DNA of 64,000 bases from [Muricauda] lutisoli (nom. illeg.). GTDB lineage: Bacteria > Bacteroidota > Bacteroidia > Flavobacteriales > Flavobacteriaceae. Both the position numbers and the translations under genes were made by a program. The DNA lies in the NCBI RefSeq assembly GCF_017313105.1, contig NZ_JAFLND010000001.1, positions 496,001 through 560,000 of the forward strand. The letters are read 5' to 3'. Below the pieces are notes generated by a model. It ran no database searches, was not told where the DNA came from, and saw nothing but the letters and a program-made list of their open reading frames with translations. Shown in pieces: positions 19,307-27,590 of the stretch. Within the stretch, counting starts at the first letter, position 1; each line of letters begins with the position of its first letter.

Positions 19307-20521
19307 ATGCAAAAACAAAATCAAAAACCCAACTTTGAATTTGTGGCCATGATGGCCGCGTTGATGTCCATTGTGGCATTGGCCATTGATGCCATTCTAC
19401 CAGCAATTTCCAATATCGGAATGGCGATCAACAGCACTGACCCTACGGACAATCAGTTATTGGTTACCATGATTTTCTTGGGACTAGGCGTAGGGCAGTT
19501 GTTCTTTGGCCCTATATCGGACAGTTTTGGGAGAAAACCTGTGGTTTATTTCGGTTTCATCATCTTTTTGATGGCGAGTGTTATCTGTTTGTATGCCCCA
19601 TCCTTGGAAATTATGGTTGTTGGACGAATTTTACAGGGAATAGGACTTTCTGCACCTCGAACCATTTCCATATCCATAATTCGAGATACCTATGAAGGGG
19701 ATTATATGGCTAAAATAATGTCGTTTGTAGTGGCGTTCTTTATTCTAGTGCCGGTTGTGGCTCCTGCGATAGGAAAATTAATTTTGGATGCTGCCGGGTG
19801 GAGGGCCATCTTTTATGTTCAAATGGTTTTTGTTCTTGCCGTTGCAATTTGGTTTTGGAAGCGACAAAAGGAAACCCTGCATCCAGAATATAAGATTCCG
19901 TTTACCAGACATGTATTTATCGATGGGTTAAAGGAATTTGTAAAATATAGGGAGACGGTTGCCTTTACCTTGACCTCTGGTTTGGTCACCGGAGCGTTTT
20001 TAGTGTATTTGAGTTCGGCCCAGCATATTTTTGAAGACCAATATGCACTTAAAGAAATGTTCCCCTATATATTTGCCGGGCTCGCCATTTCCATTGGGCT
20101 TTCCACTTTTTTGAACGGAACCTTGGTCATGCGTTTTGGAATGCGACGCCTTTCTTTAATGGCTACGATTGTATTTTGTGTTGTTGCCATTACATACTCC
20201 ATCTTGTTTCTGAATTCTCCTAACCCTAGTATTTACGTGTTGGTCGGATTCTTATCCATTCAGTTTTTCTGTCTTGGTTTTATGTGGGGGAATTTCCGTT
20301 CGATCGCAATGGAACCTATAGGGCATATTGCGGGAATCGGAGCGGCAATCAATGGTTTTGTGTCTACTTTGCTATCCATACCCATAGCTACTTTTATAGG
20401 AGAGTTTGTTAAGGATACGGTTTGGCCACTTTTTGCAGGTTTGGCCATTTGTGGTCTTTGCGCGCTTGCTATTTTCCTATTGGCAAACAAACCAAAAAGA
20501 AAACGAATTGTTACGACTTAA
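19307..20521 (+). CDS. MFS multidrug efflux transporter, Bcr/CflA-like
   Basis: A 404-residue major-facilitator protein with twelve apparent hydrophobic segments. It shows the Bcr/CflA N-terminal pattern (a first helix ending IDAILPAIS) and a loop 2-3 motif GVGQLFFGPISDSFGRKPV. RILQGIGLSAPRT matches the fourth-helix antiporter motif. Such proteins export drugs, sulfonamides or small metabolites by proton antiport; the substrate is unknown. It shares the TTAA at its stop with the convergent anmK stop. A start at Met14 is possible given the promoter position. Confidence 0.9.
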   Translation: MQKQNQKPNFEFVAMMAALMSIVALAIDAILPAISNIGMAINSTDPTDNQLLVTMIFLGLGVGQLFFGPISDSFGRKPVVYFGFIIFLMASVICLYAPSLEIMVVGRILQGIGLSAPRTISISIIRDTYEGDYMAKIMSFVVAFFILVPVVAPAIGKLILDAAGWRAIFYVQMVFVLAVAIWFWKRQKETLHPEYKIPFTRHVFIDGLKEFVKYRETVAFTLTSGLVTGAFLVYLSSAQHIFEDQYALKEMFPYIFAGLAISIGLSTFLNGTLVMRFGMRRLSLMATIVFCVVAITYSILFLNSPNPSIYVLVGFLSIQFFCLGFMWGNFRSIAMEPIGHIAGIGAAINGFVSTLLSIPIATFIGEFVKDTVWPLFAGLAICGLCALAIFLLANKPKRKRIVTT

Positions 20522-21606
20522 ACCTCTTGTGGAAAAAACACTTCACCACTACAGGAATCCTTTATAGCGCCAGTAACCGATTTTAGGACATTGGTTTTTC
20601 CCTCTAGGCGAAGAACCCCCATTAAAGCAAAAACCAGCGCTTCTTTATAGGCAATCAATGTTTTATCAGGGACAATAACCTCGAAAGCTGAACCTAATTT
20701 ATCTTGAAGCGTATCCATAAAAAACTTGTTCAGGGCACCACCACCAGTGGCAAGCAGGTTACTTTTGGAGTTGCCTTTGTTTTTATGTTTTTGTGCTGCT
20801 ATTGCAATTTGCTCGCAATTATGGTGAATAAAAGTGTGCAACAAATCCTCATTGGAGATTTTAGAAGCCTCAATTAATGGGACAATTTTGGAAGTGAACC
20901 ATTCGTAACCTGTGGATTTAGGGTAAGGTAACCGATAGTATTCCAAATTGTTGAGTTGTTGGAGTAGCGTGGCGTCCAATTTTCCGGATCGGGCGAGCCT
21001 TCCGTCTTCATCATAAGCTAGACCCATTTTATGCGTAATGTAGTTCAATGGCATATTTGCCAATCCAATATCATAGGCAATTCGTTCACCATCTTTTTCA
21101 AAAGAAATATTACTGATTCCCCCTAAATTCAGACAAAAATCATATTCATGGAACAACAATTTATCTCCAATTGGAACCAAAGGGGCGCCTTGTCCCTTAA
21201 GGGATACATCTTTGCTCCTAAAGTCGCAGATTACCTGTTTGCCCGAGGTGTTTGCCAAAAACTGACCATCGCCCAATTGAAATGTAACGCCATCCTTGGG
21301 TCTATGGTGCGAAGTATGCCCATGACTGGCAATAAAATCAACCTCTTCGCCAAGCTCATCAATAAATAATCTGCACTGTTGCCCCAACCAAATCCCATAA
21401 TCTTTGTGCAATTGTGCATGGTCTTCTTCAGAAAGATGAATCGCATTTTTGAGATATTCCCTCATGTTGTCCGCATAGTCAATTTCTGCGGTTTCGTGGA
21501 TAGAGAAATTCCATTTTCCATCTTTTTCCCAAATATGGCAATAGGCGATATCCAGTCCATCCAAAGAGGTTCCGGACATTAGCCCCAAAACTTTGTAAGT
21601 GCTCAT
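20518..21606 (-). CDS. anmK: Anhydro-N-acetylmuramic acid kinase
   Basis: A 362-residue AnmK. The nucleotide/sugar kinase signature is GLMSGTSLDGLDIAY at the start, with ASHGHTSHHRP and LNLGGISNIS further in and LLATGGGALN near residue 290. It phosphorylates and opens 1,6-anhydroMurNAc, released by cell-wall turnover, to MurNAc-6-phosphate, which is the substrate of MurQ encoded 6 kb away in the same locus. It lies 43 bases downstream of the NagZ-like gene on the minus strand. Confidence 0.96.
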   Translation of the reverse strand: MSTYKVLGLMSGTSLDGLDIAYCHIWEKDGKWNFSIHETAEIDYADNMREYLKNAIHLSEEDHAQLHKDYGIWLGQQCRLFIDELGEEVDFIASHGHTSHHRPKDGVTFQLGDGQFLANTSGKQVICDFRSKDVSLKGQGAPLVPIGDKLLFHEYDFCLNLGGISNISFEKDGERIAYDIGLANMPLNYITHKMGLAYDEDGRLARSGKLDATLLQQLNNLEYYRLPYPKSTGYEWFTSKIVPLIEASKISNEDLLHTFIHHNCEQIAIAAQKHKNKGNSKSNLLATGGGALNKFFMDTLQDKLGSAFEVIVPDKTLIAYKEALVFALMGVLRLEGKTNVLKSVTGAIKDSCSGEVFFPQEV

Positions 21607-21649
21607 ACCTAATAATTTTTGAGACTTTTAAAAATAACGAATTATAGTT

Positions 21650-23236
21650 TCATGGTTGAAAGGTTTTTAGTTGAATCGGAAGTTTCCCCTGTGCTTTGAT
21701 TTTGCCGGAGAAGTGCTCAAAGGCGACTTCTTGAAATTCTACAAAATCTTGATAAACCAATACCACATTGGATGATTCCTTTAATTGTAAGATGTCCAAA
21801 ACGTAAGGGTTTCCGAAAAGATAAATGAGCGTGTTTTTATCTTTGATCAATCTATGAATAGAACCCAATGTGCTCTTATCAATTCCAAATTGGTTTTTTG
21901 GTTTTATGGCAGGAGGAATTAGGCTCAGTACAATATTTTGATTGCTGGAGGTTAATGCAGTGTCCAAATCCATCATTTTCACCCCTAACTGAGATGAAAT
22001 TTGTTCCGAAAAGCTATTTGTTTTGCCCAAGCTCGGCGAAACATTGAAAAAGTCGGAAGATTTTATTTTCGCTACGATTGATGCATCTCCATACAATTCC
22101 GTGATGCTTTGCTCTGCAATTTCACGGTTAAGTTTGCTGTGAGCATTGGGCTCAGGTTGATTCAACTGCTTTTTGACGGAAAAAACCTTTTGTTTCAAAG
22201 CCCAAACCCTTTCAAAACTCTCTTGAATCCGTTCCTTGGATGAATGGGTCAAAATTTTATCGATACCTTCTTTTACATGTTCGCTAAAACAGAGCACATC
22301 CATTCCAGCATTAAAAGCAGCTTGCTCCAAATCACCTTTTTTGGGGAATTTCTTCGAAACCGCATGCATGTTAAGGGCATCCGAGATAACAATCCCGTTA
22401 AAACCCAACTCTTTTCTGAGTAGGCCTGAAATAATTTTGGCAGAGGTAGTGGACGGATTGTCTTCATCTAGCTGGGGTAGGAGCAAATGACCTACCATAA
22501 CGGAGTCAACTCCAGATTCAATCAATTTTTTAAAAGGATAAAGCTCATTTTCCATAAGCTCCTCTTTAGATTTATCGATAATGGGCAATCCCAAATGAGA
22601 ATCCGTTGTTGTATCGCCATGACCTGGAAAATGCTTTATGGAATTCAGGGTGCCACTGTTCGTCATCCCTTTTAAGAATGCTGTGGCTTTTCCAAATACG
22701 CGCTCCCTATCATCGCCAAAGGAGCGATAACCTATTACCGGATTTTCCGGATTGTTGTTGATGTCCACTACTGGTGCCAGATTCCATTGTATCCCCGATC
22801 GCCTGCAATCGTTACCGATAGCATTGCCCACTTGATGAATAAGGTTGCCCCCGTTGGTTAAAGCTCCCAGTGTTATGGCATAAGGGTACTGTGCCGTGTT
22901 TTCAATGCGCATGGCAAGTCCCCATTCTGCGTCAATTGCCACCAACAAGGGTACACTTGCTGCTTTTTGGTACCGTTCAATAAGTTCGAGTAGACGATCA
23001 TAGCTTTTTTCGTTGTGTACTATCTTTTTCTTTCCTTCAAAGTTGGTCGCCGCACTCGCCCTACTATGAAAGAAACAGATGGAGCCAACATGACATTCTT
23101 TTATGAGTTTCTCCATTTGCTGAATCTCTTCTTCGGTGTCATTAATGAAAACAGCGGGCATAAAAAATTGACCTACTTTTTGCTTTAAGTCCAATGCTTC
23201 TTCAGGAAGGGTATATGGGGTGTCGCTATCAATCAT
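21650..23236 (-). CDS. Glycoside hydrolase family 3, NagZ-like beta-N-acetylglucosaminidase
   Basis: A 528-residue GH3 enzyme without a signal peptide or lipobox, so probably cytoplasmic. The NagZ-type catalytic loop KHFPGHGDTTTDSHLGLP starts at residue 201 with the His/Asp general acid pair, and VISDALNMHAV carries the likely nucleophile Asp. It would remove GlcNAc from GlcNAc-anhydroMurNAc(-peptide). The C-terminal ~170 residues go beyond the barrel and resemble the second GH3 domain. It overlaps the upstream permease gene by 8 bases (ATGATTGA) and is followed by anmK, which supports the recycling role. Confidence 0.92.
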   Translation of the reverse strand: MIDSDTPYTLPEEALDLKQKVGQFFMPAVFINDTEEEIQQMEKLIKECHVGSICFFHSRASAATNFEGKKKIVHNEKSYDRLLELIERYQKAASVPLLVAIDAEWGLAMRIENTAQYPYAITLGALTNGGNLIHQVGNAIGNDCRRSGIQWNLAPVVDINNNPENPVIGYRSFGDDRERVFGKATAFLKGMTNSGTLNSIKHFPGHGDTTTDSHLGLPIIDKSKEELMENELYPFKKLIESGVDSVMVGHLLLPQLDEDNPSTTSAKIISGLLRKELGFNGIVISDALNMHAVSKKFPKKGDLEQAAFNAGMDVLCFSEHVKEGIDKILTHSSKERIQESFERVWALKQKVFSVKKQLNQPEPNAHSKLNREIAEQSITELYGDASIVAKIKSSDFFNVSPSLGKTNSFSEQISSQLGVKMMDLDTALTSSNQNIVLSLIPPAIKPKNQFGIDKSTLGSIHRLIKDKNTLIYLFGNPYVLDILQLKESSNVVLVYQDFVEFQEVAFEHFSGKIKAQGKLPIQLKTFQP

Positions 23237-24509
23237 TTGATTCTACTGTTTTTTTACCATAGTCCGCCGGGTATTTTAAGTAGCGAAGCACTAAAAATGC
23301 GGGCAAGGCCGCTATTACCACCCAAATAAAGAAACCGTCGTATCCAAGCCATTCCTGAATATAACCGCTCAGCATACCGGGCAGCATCATGCCCAAGGCC
23401 ATAAATCCTGTTGCAATGGCATAATGTGATGTTTTGGAAGCTCCTTCGGCCACATAGATGAGGTACATCATAAATGCGGCAAAGCCGAACCCATAACCAA
23501 ATTGTTCAATCACTACTGTACCTACCACAGCATAAATACTCGTGGTTTGGGTAATGGCCAACAAAGCGTAAAGGGCATTGGGCAGATTTAGCGATAGCAG
23601 CATGGGCAGCATCCATTTTTTAAGGCCGTCCCTGGAAATCAAGATACCGCCCAATATTCCTCCAAGGGATAACATGATTACTCCAACCGTACCATAAATA
23701 GTGCCTACAGCTTCAGTGGAATAGGCCAAACCGCCCACCTCTAGCGTGTCCAGAAGAAAAGGAGAGGCCAGTTTTACCAATTGTGATTCTCCCAACCTGT
23801 AAGTAAGTATAAAAAGTAAGGCGACCCCAATCTGATGTTTTTTAAAGAAAGTGGCAAATACTTCAAAAAATCCTGCTGGTTTTTCAGCTGATTTTGAGTT
23901 TGATTCCTCAAACTTTGGTGCGGTGAAAAAGTTGGAAATGGTTAGGGCAATCATTAAAACTGCTGCGCTTATCATGGTTATGGACCATGCCTTTGTGTTG
24001 TCTCCATATTGATTTTCCAAAAAACCGGCAAAAATCACCAAAAGCCCTTGCCCTGTTACCATCGCCAGTCGATAAAAGGTGCTGCGAAGGCCGATGAAGA
24101 AGGATTGCTTTTTCTGGGTAAGGCCTATCATATAATAACCATCCGAGGCAATATCGTTAGTGGCAGAAGCAAAAGCCGCCATCCAAAAGAAGGCCAGCGT
24201 GATGATGAAGAACGAATTGGACGGCAAAAAGAGTCCGATGCCCAAAAAGGCCACAGAAATCAAAAGTTGCATGCTCAGAAACCATTTTCTCTTGGTGCCT
24301 TTTAAATCAACAATAGGGCTCCACAAAGGTTTTATCACCCACGGTAGATAAAGCCAGCTAGTATATAGTCCTATTTCTGCGTTACCAATGCCCAATCGTT
24401 TGTACATGATTACGGAAACCGTTACCACCAAAATGTATGGAATGCCTTGGGTGAAGTACAAAAAAGGAATCCATAGCCAAGCGTTTTTATCTTTTGGAGC
24501 TACGTTCAT
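23229..24509 (-). CDS. MFS permease, AmpG-like muropeptide transporter
   Basis: A 426-residue MFS protein with about twelve membrane segments. It opens WLWIPFLYFTQGIPYILV and continues LPWVIKPLWSPIVD, a pattern shared with AmpG-type permeases. AmpG imports GlcNAc-anhydroMurNAc peptides from the periplasm by proton symport. The assignment rests on its overlap with the NagZ-like gene and the presence of anmK, nagB and murQ. By sequence alone it could be another SLC33/AmpG-related transporter. A terminator lies between it and nagB, so it probably has its own promoter. Confidence 0.87.
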   Translation of the reverse strand: MNVAPKDKNAWLWIPFLYFTQGIPYILVVTVSVIMYKRLGIGNAEIGLYTSWLYLPWVIKPLWSPIVDLKGTKRKWFLSMQLLISVAFLGIGLFLPSNSFFIITLAFFWMAAFASATNDIASDGYYMIGLTQKKQSFFIGLRSTFYRLAMVTGQGLLVIFAGFLENQYGDNTKAWSITMISAAVLMIALTISNFFTAPKFEESNSKSAEKPAGFFEVFATFFKKHQIGVALLFILTYRLGESQLVKLASPFLLDTLEVGGLAYSTEAVGTIYGTVGVIMLSLGGILGGILISRDGLKKWMLPMLLSLNLPNALYALLAITQTTSIYAVVGTVVIEQFGYGFGFAAFMMYLIYVAEGASKTSHYAIATGFMALGMMLPGMLSGYIQEWLGYDGFFIWVVIAALPAFLVLRYLKYPADYGKKTVESND

Positions 24510-24626
24510 TTGGGTTGGTTTAAAAGGTTTGTATAAATACTTTTTCCCTTTTTGAGGTATGCGTGGATTCTAAAAGGTGATACATAGAAAAAGCGGGAGT
24601 CATGTTAAAATAGATTCATTTAAGCG

Positions 24627-24665
24627 AAAAAAAGGCCTACTTATGCACTAAATGTAGGCCTTTTT
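24627..24665. terminator. Bidirectional rho-independent terminator after nagB
   Basis: GGCCTAC (24634-24640), a 13-base loop and GTAGGCC (24654-24660) are flanked by an A7 tract on the left and a T5 tract on the right. Read on the minus strand it ends nagB, whose stop is at 24711, with a T7 tail. Confidence 0.85.
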
Positions 24666-24710
24666 GCTAGATTAAATTAAACAACTAACAACTTAAAATG
24701 AAATATTTTG

Positions 24711-26651
24711 CTATTCGAAATGGTATCTTACAAAGCCTTCCATTGCCTCGTATTCCGCCATTCCAAGCTGATTGTATCTGTTTGCGGTATCCTTATTTCT
24801 TTGTTCGGCACGTTGCCAGAATTCCCTTTTATCGTTTCCTGGGAACATTGCACTGTCCTTTTGGGACTGGTGTTTAAATATGGCATTGATTTTTCTAGCC
24901 ATATCCTTTGGTCCGATCGGTACGGCCATTTCCATATCTGCAATATCCCATTCTTGCCATGCTCCTCGGTACAGCCATACGTAACAATTTCGAATCCAAT
25001 CGGAACCTTCATCAAGTAAGCGCTGAATTGCCTTAAAGATTACATCCAAGCAAACCCTGTGGGTTCCATGTGGGTCTGAAAGGTCTCCCGCAGCAAAAAT
25101 TTGATGGGGTTTTAGTTTGTTTAGAAGGTCATATGTTATTTGTACGTCTTCCTCGGAAAGCGGTTTTTTTCTCACAGCCCCGGTTTCGTAGAACGGAAGG
25201 TTCTGAAAATGGGCGTTTTCTTCTGGAACTCCACAGTATCTGCAGGCGGCCAAGGCTTCACCTTTCCGGATGAGACCTTTGAAATTCTGCACTTCTGGGC
25301 TGTCCAATTCTCCCGGTTTTTTACTGGCCAGGAACTTGCGCACTTCCTTAAATTTCTTTTGAAGCTCTTTATTGTCTTTTTGGACATCTGTTGCAAAATC
25401 GAGGAAACGTATTACTTCATCATCAAATACAGCAATGTTTCCTGAGGTTTGGTATGCCACATGAACATTATGTCCTTGATCGACCAATCGGAGCAATGTA
25501 CCTCCCATGGAAATCACATCATCATCGGGGTGCGGGCTAAAAATCAAAGATGTTTTTGGGTGAGGTTGGGCTCTTTCAGGTCTTTGGCTATCATCCGCAT
25601 TTGGTTTGCCCCCTGGCCATCCGGTAATGGTTCGTTGCAGTTGATTGAAAACGGATAGGTTGATTTGCTCTGCGGAACCCACTTCGGCGATGAGACTGCC
25701 CATGCCGTGTTCGTTATAATCTTCGTTTGTGAGTTTTAGTATCGCCTTATCCAGTTTTTCTGACAACCAAATTGAGGCAGTCTTAATGAGTTTTTCATCC
25801 CAATCGCATTCGGTGACCAACCATGGGGTTTTAACTCTTGTCAGGAATGAAGACGCAGCTCCGTCAAGTACAAAATCACAATTGTTATGGTGTTGCAAAA
25901 AAGTTGCTGGTACCGATTCCTTTATCTTACCTTCCACGGCTTGTTGTACAATTGGAGCTTTTCCTTCGCCCCAAGCCATAATTATGATTCTTTTTGCCTC
26001 CATAATGGTACCGACCCCCATTGTAATGGCTCTTCTCGGAACGTTTTCTTCTCCAAAGAAATCACTGGCTGCATCAAGCCGGGTTACACGGTCCAAACGA
26101 ACCAAACGGGTTTTACTATGTAGGGATGAACCTGGTTCGTTAAACCCGATATGACCAGTTCTTCCGATTCCAAGAACTTGTATGTCAATACCTCCAACAT
26201 TTTGAATTTTCTCTTCATAATCCAGACAATACTTTCTGATTTCCTCTTTGGATAGACTTCCATCTGGAATGTGAACGTTGTGAGGGTCAATATCGATATG
26301 ATCGAACAGATGTTCATTCATAAAGCGAACATAGCTATGGATGGAATCCGGGGACATTGGAAAATATTCATCCAAATTGAAAGTAACTACATTTTTAAAG
26401 CTAAGTCCATTCTCTTTATGGAATTGAACCAAGTAGTCATAAACTTTGGTTGGAGTTGACCCTGTGGCCAATCCAAGAACGGCTTTTTGGCCCTGTTCTT
26501 GTTTTTGCTTGATAAGACTGGCTATTTCATTTGCCACATACCAAGATGCGTTTTGTGAATCCTCGTAAATATGAGTGTTGATTTTTTCAAATTTCAAGGT
26601 TTCCATGTCGAGAGGCTCGTTTTTTAAAGGATTTTCAGCTAAATCTTGCAT
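24711..26651 (-). CDS. nagB: Glucosamine-6-phosphate deaminase fused to PIG-L/LmbE-type deacetylase
   Basis: A 646-residue fusion from ATG at 26651. The open frame extends 31 codons, but that part lies over the promoter region and is not protein-like. Residues ~20-285 are NagB: LATGSTPT, NLDEY with the catalytic Asp, and GIGRTGHIGFNEPGS. From about 365 a PIG-L/LmbE metal-dependent deacetylase begins (FSPHPDDDVISMGG at 371-384, later GDLSDPHGTHR). NagB deaminates and isomerises GlcN-6-P to fructose-6-P; the second domain may supply N-deacetylation of the amino sugar, but that is inference. The fusion is known in Bacteroidota. Expression probably responds to the adjacent DeoR-type regulator. 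Confidence 0.94.
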   Translation of the reverse strand: MQDLAENPLKNEPLDMETLKFEKINTHIYEDSQNASWYVANEIASLIKQKQEQGQKAVLGLATGSTPTKVYDYLVQFHKENGLSFKNVVTFNLDEYFPMSPDSIHSYVRFMNEHLFDHIDIDPHNVHIPDGSLSKEEIRKYCLDYEEKIQNVGGIDIQVLGIGRTGHIGFNEPGSSLHSKTRLVRLDRVTRLDAASDFFGEENVPRRAITMGVGTIMEAKRIIIMAWGEGKAPIVQQAVEGKIKESVPATFLQHHNNCDFVLDGAASSFLTRVKTPWLVTECDWDEKLIKTASIWLSEKLDKAILKLTNEDYNEHGMGSLIAEVGSAEQINLSVFNQLQRTITGWPGGKPNADDSQRPERAQPHPKTSLIFSPHPDDDVISMGGTLLRLVDQGHNVHVAYQTSGNIAVFDDEVIRFLDFATDVQKDNKELQKKFKEVRKFLASKKPGELDSPEVQNFKGLIRKGEALAACRYCGVPEENAHFQNLPFYETGAVRKKPLSEEDVQITYDLLNKLKPHQIFAAGDLSDPHGTHRVCLDVIFKAIQRLLDEGSDWIRNCYVWLYRGAWQEWDIADMEMAVPIGPKDMARKINAIFKHQSQKDSAMFPGNDKREFWQRAEQRNKDTANRYNQLGMAEYEAMEGFVRYHFE

Positions 26652-26682
26652 GTTTTTGTCAGGTTTAACAAATTTTACAAGG

Positions 26683-26714
26683 CAAATATAATCAAAAAAG
26701 CATAAAAATGCAAA
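26683..26714 (-). promoter_or_regulatory. nagB promoter (-33/-7)
   Basis: On the minus strand TTTG (26714-26711), a 20-base spacer and TATATTTG (26690-26683) match the Bacteroidota consensus exactly. The box ends about 30 bases before the nagB ATG, which supports the start at 26651. Two of the TGCA half-sites lie on its -33 side. Confidence 0.7.
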
Positions 26715-26794
26715 ATATTGCAATACATTTGCATTAGTTTGCAAGTTTTAAGAAAAGTTGACATTGCATTTATGCCCAACAGTTTTTTCTGCAA
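26709..26794. promoter_or_regulatory. Candidate operator array (six TGCA half-sites) between nagB and deoR
   Basis: TTGCA/TGCAA-type half-sites have their central GC at 26710, 26720, 26731, 26741, 26766 and 26791. The first four are 10-11 bases apart, one helical turn, and the last two follow at 25-base steps. The array overlaps the nagB -33 box and reaches to about 10 bases before the regulator's -7 box. This fits a repeated binding site for the adjacent DeoR-type protein; the link is inference. Confidence 0.55.
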
Positions 26795-26802
26795 TTGTTT
26801 TC

Positions 26803-26810
26803 TACTTTTG
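26803..26810 (+). promoter_or_regulatory. Candidate -7 box for deoR-murQ
   Basis: TACTTTTG fits TAnnTTTG and ends 23 bases before the regulator's ATG. No clear TTTG is present 19-21 bases upstream. Confidence 0.5.
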
Positions 26811-26833
26811 AACTTGGAAGAAAAAGATGTTAA

Positions 26834-27586
26834 ATGTTAAAAGAAGAAAGACAACATTCCATTTTAAATGAAGTAGAGTTGCATAACAGGGTGCTCTTGA
26901 CAGACTTGGCGGAAAAGCTTAATGTTTCAATAGATACCGTAAGGAGGGACGTTAAGGAGTTGGACGACGAAAATCTATTGGTCAAAGTACATGGGGGAGC
27001 CGTTTCTTTAGGTTTTGCAAACCATAGTCCACAAAGGAACAACAATGTGTATGCCCTGGACAAAAAAATGGCCATTGCCAAGAAAGTCTTGACCCTTTTG
27101 AAGAACAACAGTGTCATTTTAATTGATGGAGGTACCACATGCTTGGAACTGGCTAAATTATTGCCTCCAAACATCAAGCTTACTTGTTTTACGCTGAGTT
27201 TGCCCGTAGCAATGGAATTGTTGCGTAAACCTAATGTCGAAACCATTTTTATAGGAGGTACGCTATCAAAGGACTCCCAGATAGCCATGGGACCGAGCAC
27301 AATAAATGCTTTATCAGAGATTAAGGTGGATTACAGTTTTATTGGAACAGGTTATGTGGATACTGAATTTGGATTGACGGAATTTGATTGGGATGTGGTT
27401 CAAACAAAAAAAGCCGTTATCAATGCTTCAAAGAAAACGGTACTTTTATGTATTTCGGAGAAGTTGAATTCCCAACATCGTTTTAAAACATGTTCTTTGA
27501 ATGTAATCAATACTATGGTCACAGAACTGGAACCATGGGACACCAAGCTTGATGCATTTAAAAACTTGAACGTACAAATATTATAA
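26834..27586 (+). CDS. DeoR/GlpR family transcriptional regulator of the amino-sugar locus
   Basis: A 250-residue repressor-type protein. The N-terminal winged helix-turn-helix is complete (RQHSILNEVELHNRVLLTDLAEKL, then VSIDTVRRDVKEL), followed by the VKVHGGAV hinge typical of DeoR/GlpR. The C-terminal sugar-phosphate sensor domain includes LIDGGTTCLELAKLL and FIGGTLSK. Family members sense phosphorylated sugars; here GlcN-6-P, GlcNAc-6-P or MurNAc-6-P is plausible by context. It is divergent from nagB and lies 4 bases upstream of murQ. An out-of-frame ATG at 26827 precedes the start chosen. Confidence 0.93.
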   Translation: MLKEERQHSILNEVELHNRVLLTDLAEKLNVSIDTVRRDVKELDDENLLVKVHGGAVSLGFANHSPQRNNNVYALDKKMAIAKKVLTLLKNNSVILIDGGTTCLELAKLLPPNIKLTCFTLSLPVAMELLRKPNVETIFIGGTLSKDSQIAMGPSTINALSEIKVDYSFIGTGYVDTEFGLTEFDWDVVQTKKAVINASKKTVLLCISEKLNSQHRFKTCSLNVINTMVTELEPWDTKLDAFKNLNVQIL

Positions 27587-27590
27587 AGTA

